From NCBI GenBank assembly GCA_002778195.1, contig PCDI01000002.1, positions 1,280,649 through 1,344,648 on the forward strand: DNA of 64,000 bases, given 5' to 3'. Positions 32,335-44,936 of this stretch are shown here, piece after piece. This DNA is from Raffaelea ambrosiae. Its lineage: Eukaryota; Ascomycota; Sordariomycetes; Ophiostomatales; Ophiostomataceae. Numbering within the stretch: position 1 is the first letter of the stretch; each line of letters begins with the position of its first letter. The notes under the pieces were generated by a model, which had not been told where the DNA came from, ran no database searches, and saw nothing but the letters and a program-made list of their open reading frames with translations. The position numbers were made by a program, and so were the translations under genes.

Positions 32335-35300
32335 AAGAGGAGAAAGGGGGGGGGGGGGGGGCGAGGAGGAGAGGTTCATGAGATCGGAACAAGCGAGCGG
32401 AGCGAGGAGAAAGGAGCGAAACGACGAAACAAAAGAGGACACTGGATGCAGGACCCAAGGGATGAGAATACCCGTAGGATGCCCGGCAGGATCGAGATTT
32501 CTGAGATTTCTGAGATTTCTTTTTCCAGGACATTTGCAAAAGTCCAATCTCACGGCAAGATTGCTTCTTAGGATGCTGGCAACCTTTGAAAGTAGATATC
32601 CCCAAAGGAATATGGAATATAAAAATAACAGGAAGAGGATGCCCCTGCAGGGATGGTGCGTCGCAGAATGTCTTAATATGGAATGTTCATATTAACGTAT
32701 CTTGCCTAGTAAGATGCATCGCCAGCGTTGATACAATGATCGACTCGGAGAGTCGAAATAAAACAAGGTTGGCGCGATCCCGGTGCTAGAGCAGTGTCGG
32801 CGCCGTGGCGTCCCTGGGTCAGGGAAGACGGCAGAGAAGAGGATTCCCAGCTGACGGGATGGTATCAGCACGACAGACAACACAGGCAAGGGGCCACAGA
32901 CCGATGAGCCAGAGAATACAAATTAGGGACCCGAGGAGAGGAGACCCGAGGAGATCCAGGAACGCGGGCGCAAAAGACGCGGACAACCAGACGCGGACAA
33001 CCCGACGCGGACAAAAAAGAAAGTTAGCTCTTCCGTCCAGGAGGTGGCCAAATACGAGAACCAGGACGAAGCACGACAGCCATGCCACACCCGAATGAAC
33101 ACCAAAATGACACCAAAATGACACCAGACGACACCAGACGACACCAAACGACCGCGCTACAAAAAACTCAAATCTCGCTAGTGCTGCGGCCCCTGCAGCC
33201 CGCCGGCTGGCGCGCGAGACCAGGGCAATTTCCTGGCCCTACGCGCAGAGGACAGCCAGCCCGGACGAAGAGAAATGAAAATGAGGTTTTTGCCGTTGGA
33301 TCGCGAGACGCCAGAGAAATGTGCCATAGTCCATAGGTGTCCATAAAGTGTTCATACTAAAGCGTTCATATTGCGTGCCCAATATAGTTCCGTCTACATT
33401 CACGAAAATGCACCCGCTTTCAACACAGACCGCACTGACGCTCCTTCTTTGTTTACTCGTACATCGTGGTGTCCCTGGCTGTTAAAAATAGACTCTTCGT
33501 TGCCACTCAACTGACGATCGATGCAAACGTCCCATGGCCAACGGCCTCCCAGAAACCCGGCACTAAACCGTTAACCGACCGTGTCCAGCAGACACAGCCT
33601 ACTTACAAAGTAGTCTGTCTCCAGGCCCCAAATAATGACATCGTGACCCCCCCAACGTATCCACATCTTCCAGGGGCAGCTTCAAAGAGCTCGTATGGGA
33701 GTCCACTCCAGTCCACTCCTGCTGGACACCTGCTGGACGCCTGCCGGGCCCTGGCTCTCTCGGAGACCAGCTGGATGCCGCTGGACACCGCTGGATTGCT
33801 GGCACCGTGGCACCGTTGCACCCAAGCGGCCAGCCAGATGTGAGATGTCGTGCCATTCGACATCTGGCCATCAGTGGTTGTTTGCAGCACAGCCATAATA
33901 CCGTAAATCTTATTACCATGCCAGCCTGTGGCCGAGCACAACCAAAGCATGGCCAGTGGATGGCCAGCAAAAGCTCGCACCTGCCGATCCTTATTCATCC
34001 AATCAGTCGCCCCCACCAGGGTCCCGCCCTGTCCTGCCTTCCCCAGTCCATTACGTCGTCGAGCCGCCAAAATGGTGCTAAGCACTGGAGAGATACAGGC
34101 AAGGACAGGAAGGAGCGACGCAAGAGGCCATACGCAAGAGGCCATACCCAAAAGACCCAAAAGACCCAAAGAAAAAGATGCCCCTAAAAACCTCCACCAT
34201 TTACACGTCTACGAGTACTCCCGCGCGTTTCCTTGATTCTTCACCGCGGCTGTACTCTGTAGCGTGTTTTGGACTGCTCCCTGGCTGGCCCCTGCGCGCC
34301 TTCCCTTCTTTGGCACGCCCAAGCCCCCCCCCCAACCTTGCCGCTAACGTCTGGATGCTACCCTGTGGCAGGCTTTCTCCCTGGACTGTCCTTGACTTTG
34401 TTCCTCGATTCTTTGTGTGGCTGGCACTCATTACGACGTCTTTCTCTGCATACGCCTCCCCGCAAGCCTCTGTTTGCGCGACTCTGGCAATCTGGTAATT
34501 AAAAACTCGAAAAGGGCTCCTCCTTGCCGTTTTCACACAGCCCAGAGGGCCTCGTCATTGGAGACCGCCAGTACGGAAGACGGCAAGGGCCAAGGTGAAC
34601 ACGAGGCCGGAAGGCCAAAAAAAATAAAAAAAATAAACCCACCCCAAAGACAAAGTAGAGCTGTTCATTCATTCACCCATCCATTCGCTCATCCCGTTTG
34701 TCCACTTTCGCCTAATAAACCTTGTCCGAGAACGTACGCCCGCCACTACCACGCTGTCACCCCCCCCTCACCTCTTTTTTTTTCATTTTCCTGGCTCGAG
34801 TCTCTGGGTCGTTCTTTTGCCTTGTCTTCGATCTTGACTTTCTCGATCTCGCCAACAAAACAAAGCAACGACGACCTTTTTTTTTTGGCCGTCACAGGCA
34901 GAGACAAACCACGCGATTCTGACGCACATGCGCAAGGAGACACACCCGATTACCGAGAAGCCGACCCCGACGATCGAAGGAACACAAGATCCTGAACATC
35001 CATACACCGTAGTAGTTCCTCCTGGGACAGACACGCACGCTCAGCAAACACACAGACGGCGACCACAGGCGACCACAGACCACAGGCGACCACAGGCAAC
35101 CTCCACACACACGAACGCCAAGCCCGGACCTGCTCACAAACAACACCCCGGTGTCCAGAGAACAACCCTTTTCTCTGCGCGCGCGCACAACCACACCCAA
35201 CCGCAGACGAGCCGAATCATAGCGTTCTCCCAGGAGAGGGAGCTTGGAAGCATTCTTGCACTCTCTCTCTCTCTCTCTCGCTCTTTCTCGTCTCTGGGCA

Positions 35301-35402
35301 CATCCTTTGCATCCTTTGGGACACCTTGGGACACCTTGGGACGACATCGCACTTGGGCCAACCTTTGGCAGGTCCCGGACACAACCGCGCACATCCACCG
35401 CC
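32335..35402. other. Intergenic, 3.1 kb
   Basis: No conserved ORF. Visible items are a G16 run (32346-32361), a tandem tgagatttc array (about 32503-32522), gacgcggacaac repeats (about 32977-33010), gacaccaaaatgacacc repeats (about 33100-33150), two TACGAGTA-type 8-mers (33454, 34210), and near the next gene a CT dinucleotide run and gacaccttggg repeats (about 35310-35345). Confidence 0.5.
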
Positions 35403-38400
35403 ATGGCCGAGGGCACCTACGGCAGCAGCCCGTTCTACCAGAACAGCATCACCTCTCCGATGTGAGTATCCTCTGCTTCTGGCCACCCGTGTTCGGGCCC
35501 TCCCTCATACTGACCGCTCCCAAAGAGAACCCCCCACGCCCAACTCCCAGTTCACCACAAACGTCAGTCGCAAAAAGACGCGAAAATGGGTCGAGGCCAA
35601 GAAGATCAACTACGACGGCAGCGGCTGGGGCGACGAAGATGACGAGGATGAGGACGACTACGGGGATCCCGTCCCCACCGTGCCCACCCACCCGGCCGTC
35701 GCCGGCACGCGAAACCTGCCCTCCATGGCCGCCGCCGCCGCCCGTTCCGCCTCTTTCCCCGTCTCGATGCACACATCACAACCTTCTGGCGGCTCGCATG
35801 GCCTTCCGTCCAGAGAAAACCACTCGCCACAACGACGCGAGACGGCGTCACCGGGCTCTGTCGGCGCCGGCCCCTCGAGCTCACCCATCACCAGCTCCGG
35901 GCCCGCCCTGCCCTCGACAGTCAACCGACCATGGACCGACCGTCCGGCGTCGCCGCTGGGACCGCGCGCCCAGTCGCCTGCCACCGCCGGCCGTCGGGGA
36001 CACTTCGTCCGGCCGTCGGACATTTACAAGCGAGTGGCGTCCTCAGACGACACGCCGACAGTCAACAGCTCCGACAGACGTCCGGTACCAGGAGCAAGGT
36101 GCGAATGACCCCCCCCTTTCCCTCCAACCCACGGCCCAATCTTCTCTCTCTTTGCTACTTCTGCGCCCAGCTCTCTGTGAGCGCACACTCGCGAAGAGAG
36201 GCATAACTGACTCTTCCTGCAGAGACCGGCAAGTGTCTGCCACGGCCGCGGGCTCCGGCGCCCAACTCCCGGCCGAGCACACCACCACCCCGACAATCGT
36301 CCATGCCGCCGAGATCCGCAGGACGGTCGACAGCCCCTCCCCTGACGTCTTCCACGACTTTCCCACCCCGACGATGAACACCGACAGCGCCTTCCCCCCT
36401 CCTCCGGCCCAGCTTCCGTCGCAGACGACAACCAACACCGTTTCCGCTCCTGCCGTCGTTTCCGAGCCGCAGGCGCAAGCGCAGCACAAGCAGCAGCCCT
36501 CCGTCGACTCGGTCGCGTCGTCCACCTCGACATCCGGCGCCAGCAAAGAATCCATCGAACATGCGGCCTCCAACCGCTTCTCGTCCAGCCCCAAGCTGCC
36601 AGATCTCGCCCGCTTCTCCACCTTCTCGCCCGACATACTTTTTGGCGACGGCTTCCTCTCGTCGAACCCGCCGCCCGTCCCCTTTCTGCCTCCACCCGGC
36701 GCAGAAACTGGACCAGCAACGGGAGCGGCGACGGGAGCGGCGACTTTGCCGACTCTCTCAGAAGCGACGAGAGACGACGAGAAGAGCCAACCGGCGACGT
36801 CTGGAACCACCGTCACGACAGCCGCCGTTGCTGGTGCCGCAGCACTTGCTGCTGGTGGTGCTGCTCTTATGGGATCTGCCTCCAATGAGCCTGAAGGCGT
36901 GAAACTGCCCGATCACCTGAACTTGAAACACCCCAAGGACTCGTTTTCGTCCGCGAGCGAATCTCTGGCTGCCATGCGAGACTCCACCGCCACTGCGACC
37001 ACGGGCATCACCTCTACCTCGTCTTCGTCTGAAGAGACGGCGCGGTCAAAACCCTCGTCCATGCAGCACGAAGAGGCACCTTCCCAGGACAGGGGCTTGG
37101 CGTCCGAGCGAGAGGACGACGAGACACACGAAACAAGATACTCCACTCCGCCTCTCATTGCGACGTCTTCCTTTGCGAATGTCCCTACCACCGCGCCTCT
37201 GAACCCCCGCCGCGGCAACGTCAACCTGCCAGACGTCACCGTCCCCACGATCCCGACCCAGCGGGAGCGCACCGGCACTGTCAGCACCATTACCGGCTCG
37301 CCGGCCAAGGAAAGCGACAAGCTGCGCGAGGAAATCATCCGCACGCTGAGTCCTGTCAAGACGATCACAGCGGAACCAGAGTCAGTAGCCGAAGACGACA
37401 AAGAAGCGACTGCCGCCGCCGCCACCACTGCTGCTGCCGCTACCACAGGGCCAGACCCTACCACCCAGAGAAGGAGCGAACATTCCAGGACGCTCACACG
37501 CGAGAGCTCCTATCTCCAGAGCGTCTACGAAGACTACTGGACGCCCGACGACGGGACTCCTGCCAGCGAGAACCAGCCCGACCTTGCCAAGTCGGCTGCG
37601 ACTGCTGCTGTCCTCGGTGCCAGCGAGACCCATCCCGTGCCCCCTCCATTGGCAACCACCCCCAAGGCCAGCGCTGCCAGCGCTGCCAGTGTTGCCAGCC
37701 CGAGCGGCTCGATTGGTTCTGCAGGTACTACGGGTGCCACGAGTGCAGCTGCCGGAGCAGCTGTTGCGGCTGCCACAGCAGCCGTTGCCGCCACGGCCGC
37801 GGCCAAGGCGGCCGAAACCAGACCCAACCTGAGACAAGCCTCCCCTACGTCACCTTCCTACCCCGTGAGCGGCGCACCGCCTGTTCCCCAGCCGCAGAAG
37901 CAGGCTGCTGCTGCTGGTGCTGCTACTGCTGCGACCCCGACCGAGTACAGCCTCCGCCGACGGTTTTCGTGGGAGGCGGAACCCGAACAGACCGAGACGC
38001 CACCGGCTCTGGAAGCCGCCCCAGTCATCACCCCAACTTCTGTTCCTGCTGTGGCACCGCTGACAACCACCTCCTCGCCCACTCGAGAGCTGGCGTATCC
38101 TGTGACCGAACAAGTGTCATCCGGAACCCACCATTACTCACCAGTATCCGACGCTCATAATCTCGTCTCGCCAACGTCCATGACTTCAGATGCACATGGC
38201 AGCGGCGGCGCGCGTACGGTGTCGTCGCCGTCACCAGCATCTGATGAGGCAGAAGCTGCTGCTGCCGCCGCCGCCGCCACCGCCGCCGCCGACACGACCA
38301 CCGCGCCGTCCGACGAGACAACCGCCGAGACGACCGCTCATCGCTACTCCACGGCATCCAAGTCGACCACCAGTGCTACGACTTCTGAGCCGTCCAAGCC

Positions 38401-38974
38401 TGCGGCACAACAGGCAGTGCGCTCGATGCTCGACGTTGGCGACGACGTGCCAACAACGACCGAGACGACGCAACGGCAGCGGAAGCGGACGCTGACGACA
38501 GAGTCCATTGCGTCGCCCGGCACGGGCGAGGAGCTGGCCAAAACCAATACGCGGTCCACAACGCGGTCCGCAGCCCGGCAGTCGTATAGCAGCCCGTCTG
38601 CCTATGTTTCGTCGGATGCCACTGGCCAGTACTTGACACTGCGCCAGTGCATGGCCTTTTCCACACATGAGGAGCGTATGGCCAAGCTGGCCGAGACCCG
38701 CCGCCAATATGCGGCCGCCGACTCTGGTCTCGGAGGGTGGTTGTCGGTGATGACGGTGGTGCCCGAATACTCGAGAGCTGCCTATGCACCGCTCTGGGAC
38801 GGCAGCGCCGCCGCGGCGCCGACATCGTCGCGGCAAGTCGCGCCCCATGTCAACATTCCGTCTGGCGCGCAAATCTCACACAAGGGCAAGGAGATTCTGG
38901 CCGCGACTGGCAAGGCAGGAAAGGGTCTCTTGGCACTGCGCAAGAAGACGTTCCACAAGAAAGCAGCAAGCTAG
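35403..38974 (+). CDS. Large disordered fungal protein with conserved N- and C-terminal motifs, function unknown
   Basis: Exons 35403-35461, 35526-36098 and 36223-38974 give 1,127 residues; introns are 64 and 124 nt with GTGAGT/AAAG and GTGCGA/GCAG ends. The start ATG is in CGCCATGG. The N-terminus MAEGTYGSSPFYQNS, then RKKTRKWVEAKKINYDGSGWG and an acidic patch, matches a pattern found in Pezizomycotina hypothetical proteins. The middle (about 900 residues) is Ser/Thr/Ala/Pro-rich and predicted disordered, with Ala runs at about 37740-37815 and 38250-38290. The C-terminus is ordered again: YLTLRQCMAFSTHEERMAKL, ETRRQYAAADSGLGGWLSVM, and a last basic stretch HKGKEILAATGKAGKGLLAL ending KKTFHKKAAS. 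That pattern recalls a conserved fungal C-terminal domain whose role is unknown to me. No transmembrane segment is seen. Confidence 0.82.
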
Positions 38975-41713
38975 ACGGAGCGAAGAGGCGGAAGGACACC
39001 GAGAACCCCGCTCTTGCTTCCTGGACACCTTTGCGCTTCTCTCCTGCCCCCCCATACTTGCCAATGCGCGACGGAGAACAAACTGTTCTGCGCAATACGG
39101 AGAACAAAATGTTTTCCAACGCGCTTGGTCCCATCGCCACCACCTTTCGATTTAGTGAATGACTATGCACCTTATGTTTTTTTTTTTCTTTCCAACTGTC
39201 GCCTCTTTAGCTTTCCGTTTTCTGCGTATCATATTTGCAATGTGTATTTACGGCTACGGTGTTGGGATGACGATGCTCTGATGGGTCTGCGTTGCTTGCT
39301 TGTTTTATTCTCCTTTTTTTTTAATATTTCAAGTTTACATGTTCTCTGTTTCTCGTGGTCTATTCTCCTCCATTTCTTTTGTCTTTACTTTTTTCGGCCT
39401 TCACTTTTTTGGTATTTTTTTTTTGGAGAGATCTATTTTGGGAACACCGCCTGCTAGCAGCATTTCCCGCGCTCCATTCTAATTCTCTGGTACGCTGTAC
39501 GAGTACTCACATGCCATATTATTATCGCCATGCATGCTTCTGGTTGTGATTTGCTGGTTGGACCGTCTTTTTTGTCGCATGTGCGAGTACGGTGGGTAAC
39601 AAGACGCAATGTCTGGCCTGCCGATACGGCACACATAATAATACTATTACATGACTTGTGCGAGTATGGCCGGATTCGAAATGGTTCCTGTCCGGAAGGA
39701 TTGGGCTCCTCCCCAGGCAAGGACGTGCGCATCGGAAGCGAAGCCCTACGGGCCTGCTGGTCAGCGCTGTTTGCCCCTGAGCCAGGATCTCTGAGTAAGG
39801 ATCGGCGGATTCCTTGGGGAGTCGAAGCGGACTCGTCGGCTCGAAGCACAGCAGGAGGCTCAAATGAGACAAAATGGGGCAGATGAGGCAGATGGGGCAG
39901 ATGGGACCAAACGGGGTCCATGAGGCTCAAAAAGCGCCACGGACACCCAAAATAGAGAGGCTCCCAAGACTGGTCCAAGAGGAAGACCACAGCCCAAGCC
40001 GACCTATCTCTCGTACACAGCCAGACGCAGACAAGCACACAGACACGCCGAGGCCGATTCGGCGGTCCAAAGGAGCCCTCGAAACAAACAACCTGTTCGG
40101 GTATCTTACGAGTGCGTCTGCAGTGACCCCGGGACGCCAACCTCCCCACTATCTGACTTGTCGACAGATTTGCGTTCAGCCGTTGCTCGTCGTCTCCACT
40201 GCGGTCTGACAGCGTCGACGACGCAACTGGCCTGGCCTGTGGCCCTTGGTCGCCCGCACTGGCGGCCACCTGGCACAGCCCCCTGCTTCCTCCGCTCTTG
40301 CACCACCGCTCTTGCCCACTTTTCTCAATCCTTACCAGACTTGGCTGCTCGCGGCAGGCGAGGGCCACACCAGGGCCACACCAGGGCCACGCCAGGGCCA
40401 CACCAGGGCCACACCAGGGCCACCAACGGCCACACAGGCGGCCAGCCATCGCACTATGAACTAGCTGGCTAGCGAGTTAGCCCAACGTTGTCCAACAAGC
40501 AAGCCGATCTGCAGAAAAGAAGCAAAAAGAAGCCGCATTGGGAACGTCGCAACGGTTGCGGTTAGCAGCGAGACAGCAGAAGCAGAAGCAGAAGCAGAAG
40601 CAAAGAGCCACGCACGAAGAGCAGGGCCGGCTCGACCGCTCGACCACTCGACCACTCGACCAACACAGAGATCGATAGCAAATTGCAAGACGCATCGCGT
40701 ACTTCGCCCCCCCCCGACCAGCCAGCAGGGTTCTGTGCATCCAACAGACAGCCACCGTCAGCCACCTGTCTCAGACTCGACCCGGACACCCATCGTACAT
40801 GGTCGTATCTTGCGCGCCCTACAGACCAACTAACTCGTAGTAACTAATAAGCAGCAGCCCAGCCAGCTTGAAGGCCCTGTGCTGATCGATTCAGCCCAGC
40901 GTGGAAACCGACTGCTCGCACTTCTGTCTGCAGCAACATGCTTGGCACTGCGACCCACGTTCAAATTTCAGGACCCATGTCTCGGCTGCAGCTCTAGAGT
41001 TGTCTGGGGTGCCAGACAGGACGATGGTACATACGATGTACCAGCAGTAGATTCGACCGTTTGTGCCGTTTGTTACGCCTGCGCCAGGACTCCCGACGAC
41101 ACCAACGCTGTGTTCCTCCTCCTCCCTGACAGGGGGCGAAGCTCTTCACCCCGTCTTTCTTGCTGGCCGACCCAGCCTTGCCTGGTCCCAGATTTTTCTT
41201 AATCTTATGTTATTTTTTTGCTGCTGCTGCCCTCACTCACTCTTTCTTTCTGTTTTCCCTTTCCCCGTTCCCTCGTGTTTTGTCTTGGCTCCCCATCCCC
41301 ATCTTCTCTCTCGTCCTCTCGCCGCCGCCGCCCTTTTCATCAAAACCCATTGCTGCGCGGCCGACGAGGTACTCTGTATTAGCTCAGGCGGCTTTTCCTT
41401 GCGACAGCTTCGACGAGATCCGCCGCGACAGCCGTTCTCTTGCTAACGCGCGCGGGCGGGCTCTAACAGCTAACGAGTAGTTTGTTTCGGGCATCGCCTT
41501 AGCTGCCGACCGCCCATTCTTGTTTGCGATCGCGACGACGACGCATTCTCAGCCGCAGTCAATTTCCGATCACGACGGGGCTCTTTTTTCCCCCCCTCTC
41601 GTCCTGACCTGTTTTCTTTCGTTCTGTCTTCTCTGGGATACCCCACAGCTGCGCTCTCCTTCCATCTCGTTGCGAGCCAGCCCTTTTTGTCCGCTCCTCC
41701 CCCCCTGCCGACG
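38975..41713. other. Intergenic, 2.7 kb
   Basis: No gene recognised. It holds a cagggccacac 11-mer array (40371-40435), gggcagatg repeats (about 39877-39902), one TACGAGTA (39498) and a long C/T-rich leader (about 41200-41700) before the next ATG. Confidence 0.5.
40371..40435. repeat. 11-bp tandem array (cagggccacac)
   Basis: About six copies of an 11-mer with one or two substitutions, in non-coding DNA. It is a minisatellite, not a CRISPR: the units are contiguous with no spacers. Confidence 0.85.
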
Positions 41714-43007
41714 ATGTTCGCCCGACACCGCCAGCAGAGCTCCACCGGCGTCGCTGGTCCTGCCGCCAGCACTTCTGGCGCACCGCCTGGAGGGCCACAA
41801 GCGGACTCGCCTGGTCTCGCACACTACCCAGTCCCCAATAACGCTGTCCAGAACAACAACAACATCAACAACAGCAACAGCTACGGATATGCCCAGAACC
41901 AAAACGGCTTCCAACAGCAGCAGCAGTACCAGCAGTACCAGCAACAGACACCCGAGCAGCAACAGCAGCAGCAGCAGGAAACTGAGATCGCGCGCCAGTC
42001 GTCGTTCACTGGCCTGCCGCCTGTCCGGGTCACGTCCATGCACTTTGACATGACGTCTCTGCTCAGCGGCGAGGGAAAGGGCAAAGGCCTCGAGGAGTCG
42101 TCTTCGCCAGTCGCCGACCGCAATCAAGTGCCGCCAGTGCCTGCACTTCCCAACGGGACCACGCAAGGTATGTTTGTGGCATCCGCGGTACACGTCTCAG
42201 ATCTCAGATGCATGGCGACATCATGGGATGGGCCGTCTCCATCCGGACTGGATCTTTTCCCGTCTTGTTTTTTTCTTCTTTTTTCTTCTTTTTTTCTTTT
42301 TTTACCACAGCAGTTACTGACTACCTGCGCTTCCCGACAACAGGCTATGTCTCGAACCAATACCAACAGCCGCAGCCGCAGCCGCAGCCTCAGCAACAGC
42401 AGCAACAGCCCCGACGCTTTGATGGACCCTCGAGCGCGACCGTGGCCAGTCCCGCTGGCAGCCACAAGCGACAGTTTTCCTGGACATCCCAGCAGCAGGG
42501 CAACTCGGGAGCATTCACCTACCAGCCGAACGGAGCTGTGCAGCAGCAGCAATGGCCCGACCAGGCCGTAACGCAGAACAATGTCCAGCAGCCTCCCCAG
42601 GCGCAACCGCAGCCTCTGCAGGTGCAACAACAGCCGCAGCAGCAGCAACAACAACAGCAAGAACAAACGATCGGCACGACGAGCACGGAAGCCAGCGACG
42701 CCGCAGGCAACCCCATCCAGAAGCTGCCTCCGCAGGGCGGCTGGAAGCTGGAAGAGTCCCATCTCCAGGAACCACTGGCCGCCGCGCGCCACCGCTCCTC
42801 CCCGACGTCGACTCCCGACGAGCAGTACTACCCGTTCGACAAGGAGACCGGCGCGCCTCTGGACGAGGGCACAATCGACCGCCCGGAAACGGCGACCCGG
42901 TCGCAGACCGAGGACGGCCGGCCTTCGTCTCCGCCGACGCCGCCGCTGCCCACGGCAGGACCACCGTCCAGCGCGGCTGCGATGGCCAGCAACACGAACG
43001 GGATACT

Positions 43008-43040
<33 letters not shown>

Positions 43041-43190
43041 GCCGCCGCCGCCGCTGCCCTCGGGTGCTGGCGGTTTTCCACCCGGAGGCGCTGCCCTTCA
43101 GTCTCCTCAGCAGCCACAACAGCCCATTCCGGTGCATCAAGTGACCGGCCAGCCGACGCCTGGTGGCCAGCAACAGGCAGCATTCAGTCC

Positions 43191-43233
<43 letters not shown>

Positions 43234-43799
43234 TTTCAGCTCCAACAGCGTCAACTCCAGCAGCAGCCACAGCCACAGCCGCAGCAGCAGCTCCAACAAC
43301 CGCAGCAGCAGCCGACGGCAGCGGCTGCCGTGACCACGGCCAGCAGCGGAGAAGGAGGCGACAAGCCTTGGCGACTGTCCAAGATTGCCGGCTGGCGCGG
43401 GTCGATGCACGGGACGCCGCCGCCTTCATCGCACGGCGCCTTGCCCCCACCGCGATCCAGCCAGGGCGGCGGGCCCTTGCCGTCTCCGTTGCAGCAGCAG
43501 CAGCAGCAGCAGATGACCCACGGGCCGCCTCAGCAACAGCAGAAGAAGAACCAGCCGAATCACCAGCAGAACCCGCAGCAGAACCAGCAGCACAGCCAGC
43601 AGAACCAGCAGCAAAGCGTGGCCCAGACGGTCCAGCAGCAGGCAGGGAAGACGCTGCGCGGCCTGCTTGCATTTGGCAAAGGAATCAAGACAGGCCACCA
43701 CCACCAAGAGCAGCAGGCCCAGGCCCAGGCCCAGGCCCAGGCCCAGGCTACTCCTCCAGTGCAGCAGCAGTTCTCTCCACAGCAGACGGCACCACCACC

Positions 43800-43832
<33 letters not shown>

Positions 43833-44897
43833 CAATGGGTTCCCGCAGAATTCTCCGTACGGATACAACGTCCAGGTCCAGGGACAGACTCCGCAACGAT
43901 CCGTGCCGCAGGCTGGTTCCCCAAGCCAGGGCCCGTATCAGCATGCTGCTTTTGGTCCCCAGCGCCAGCCGGTCCAAATCGGATACCAGGGACCGCACCC
44001 GGCCATTGCCCAAGGCCAGCGCCTCGTCGGCCAGCCGCAAGGTCCGTTTCAGGGGCAGGGCCAACAGGGCCAACAAGGCCAACAGGGGCAACAAGGCCAA
44101 CAGCGTCCAGGCGCCCCGGGCCCGACACCTTCACCGCAAGGCCAGTATGGATTCGCCGCACCGGGCCAGGCAGCATCGCCGGCAGGCCAGCAAGGAGGAT
44201 CCCCCTTGCAAGGCGGTGTCGCCGGCGCTACTGCTGCCGCCCATCAACATAGCTCGCACGGCTCGTTCCAATACGCGCGCGGTCGTGTCGGCCAGCAGCC
44301 GACGACCAACGGCGGCAGCCCCCGGAGCAGCGGGCCCTCTCCCAATGGCATCCAGCCGCAGAGCGCGCCGAATAGCTTTGGTCCTGGGCAGAGTCCGCTG
44401 GGTGGGCCCCAACCCCAGCATGCCCACAGCTTTGGTCCGCAGAGCTCGCAGGGTGCCCAACCCCAGCACGTTCCTCTCCCCCATCAGATGAAGCGCACCG
44501 AGACGTTTGGCGCCATTGTCAACCCAGACGGCTTCGTCGACGACCGATCGAGCCGCCGGGGATCCAACCTCCTGTCGAGCCTCTTTGGCAAAGCCAAAGG
44601 CAAGGACAAGGGGAAGGGCGTGCCATCGCAAGCACAAGCACAAGCACAAGCACAAGCGCAGCCCAGCCAGCAGCCACTGCCGACCGTCCAGGAATCGCAG
44701 GCACGGCCGAACCAGTTCTACGCTGCTGGCCCGGCTGCTGGCCCGGCTTATGGTGGCTCTCAACAACAACAGCAGCAAGGGCAGTTTATCAATCGCCAGC
44801 AGTCTCCGGCTGCCCAGTCGCCTGCGTCCGTTCAGCGACTCAGCGCTGATCCAGCTGGACGGCCGAGAGCCTCTTCGAATGCCCCCTCCGTCACCCT

Positions 44898-44936
<39 letters not shown>

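Noticed and set aside
33603..34169. 188-codon minus-strand frame in the 32-35 kb intergenic region
   Set aside because: No recognisable motif, overlapping frames of similar length on both strands, and internal short tandem repeats.
39655..39705. Possible tRNA: TTCGAATCC-like box B on the minus strand
   Set aside because: The T-stem does not pair and no box A or acceptor stem is found at the right spacing.
40371..40435. CRISPR-like direct repeats
   Set aside because: Units of 11 nt are contiguous without spacers and the organism is a eukaryote; this is a minisatellite.
42552..44252. Large Ala/Arg-rich open frame overlapping the Gln-rich gene, and Leu-rich frames on its minus strand
   Set aside because: CAG repeats read as Ala or Ser in other + frames and as Leu, Ala or Cys on the minus strand, so long shadow frames are expected; only the Gln frame has the ordered conserved ends.
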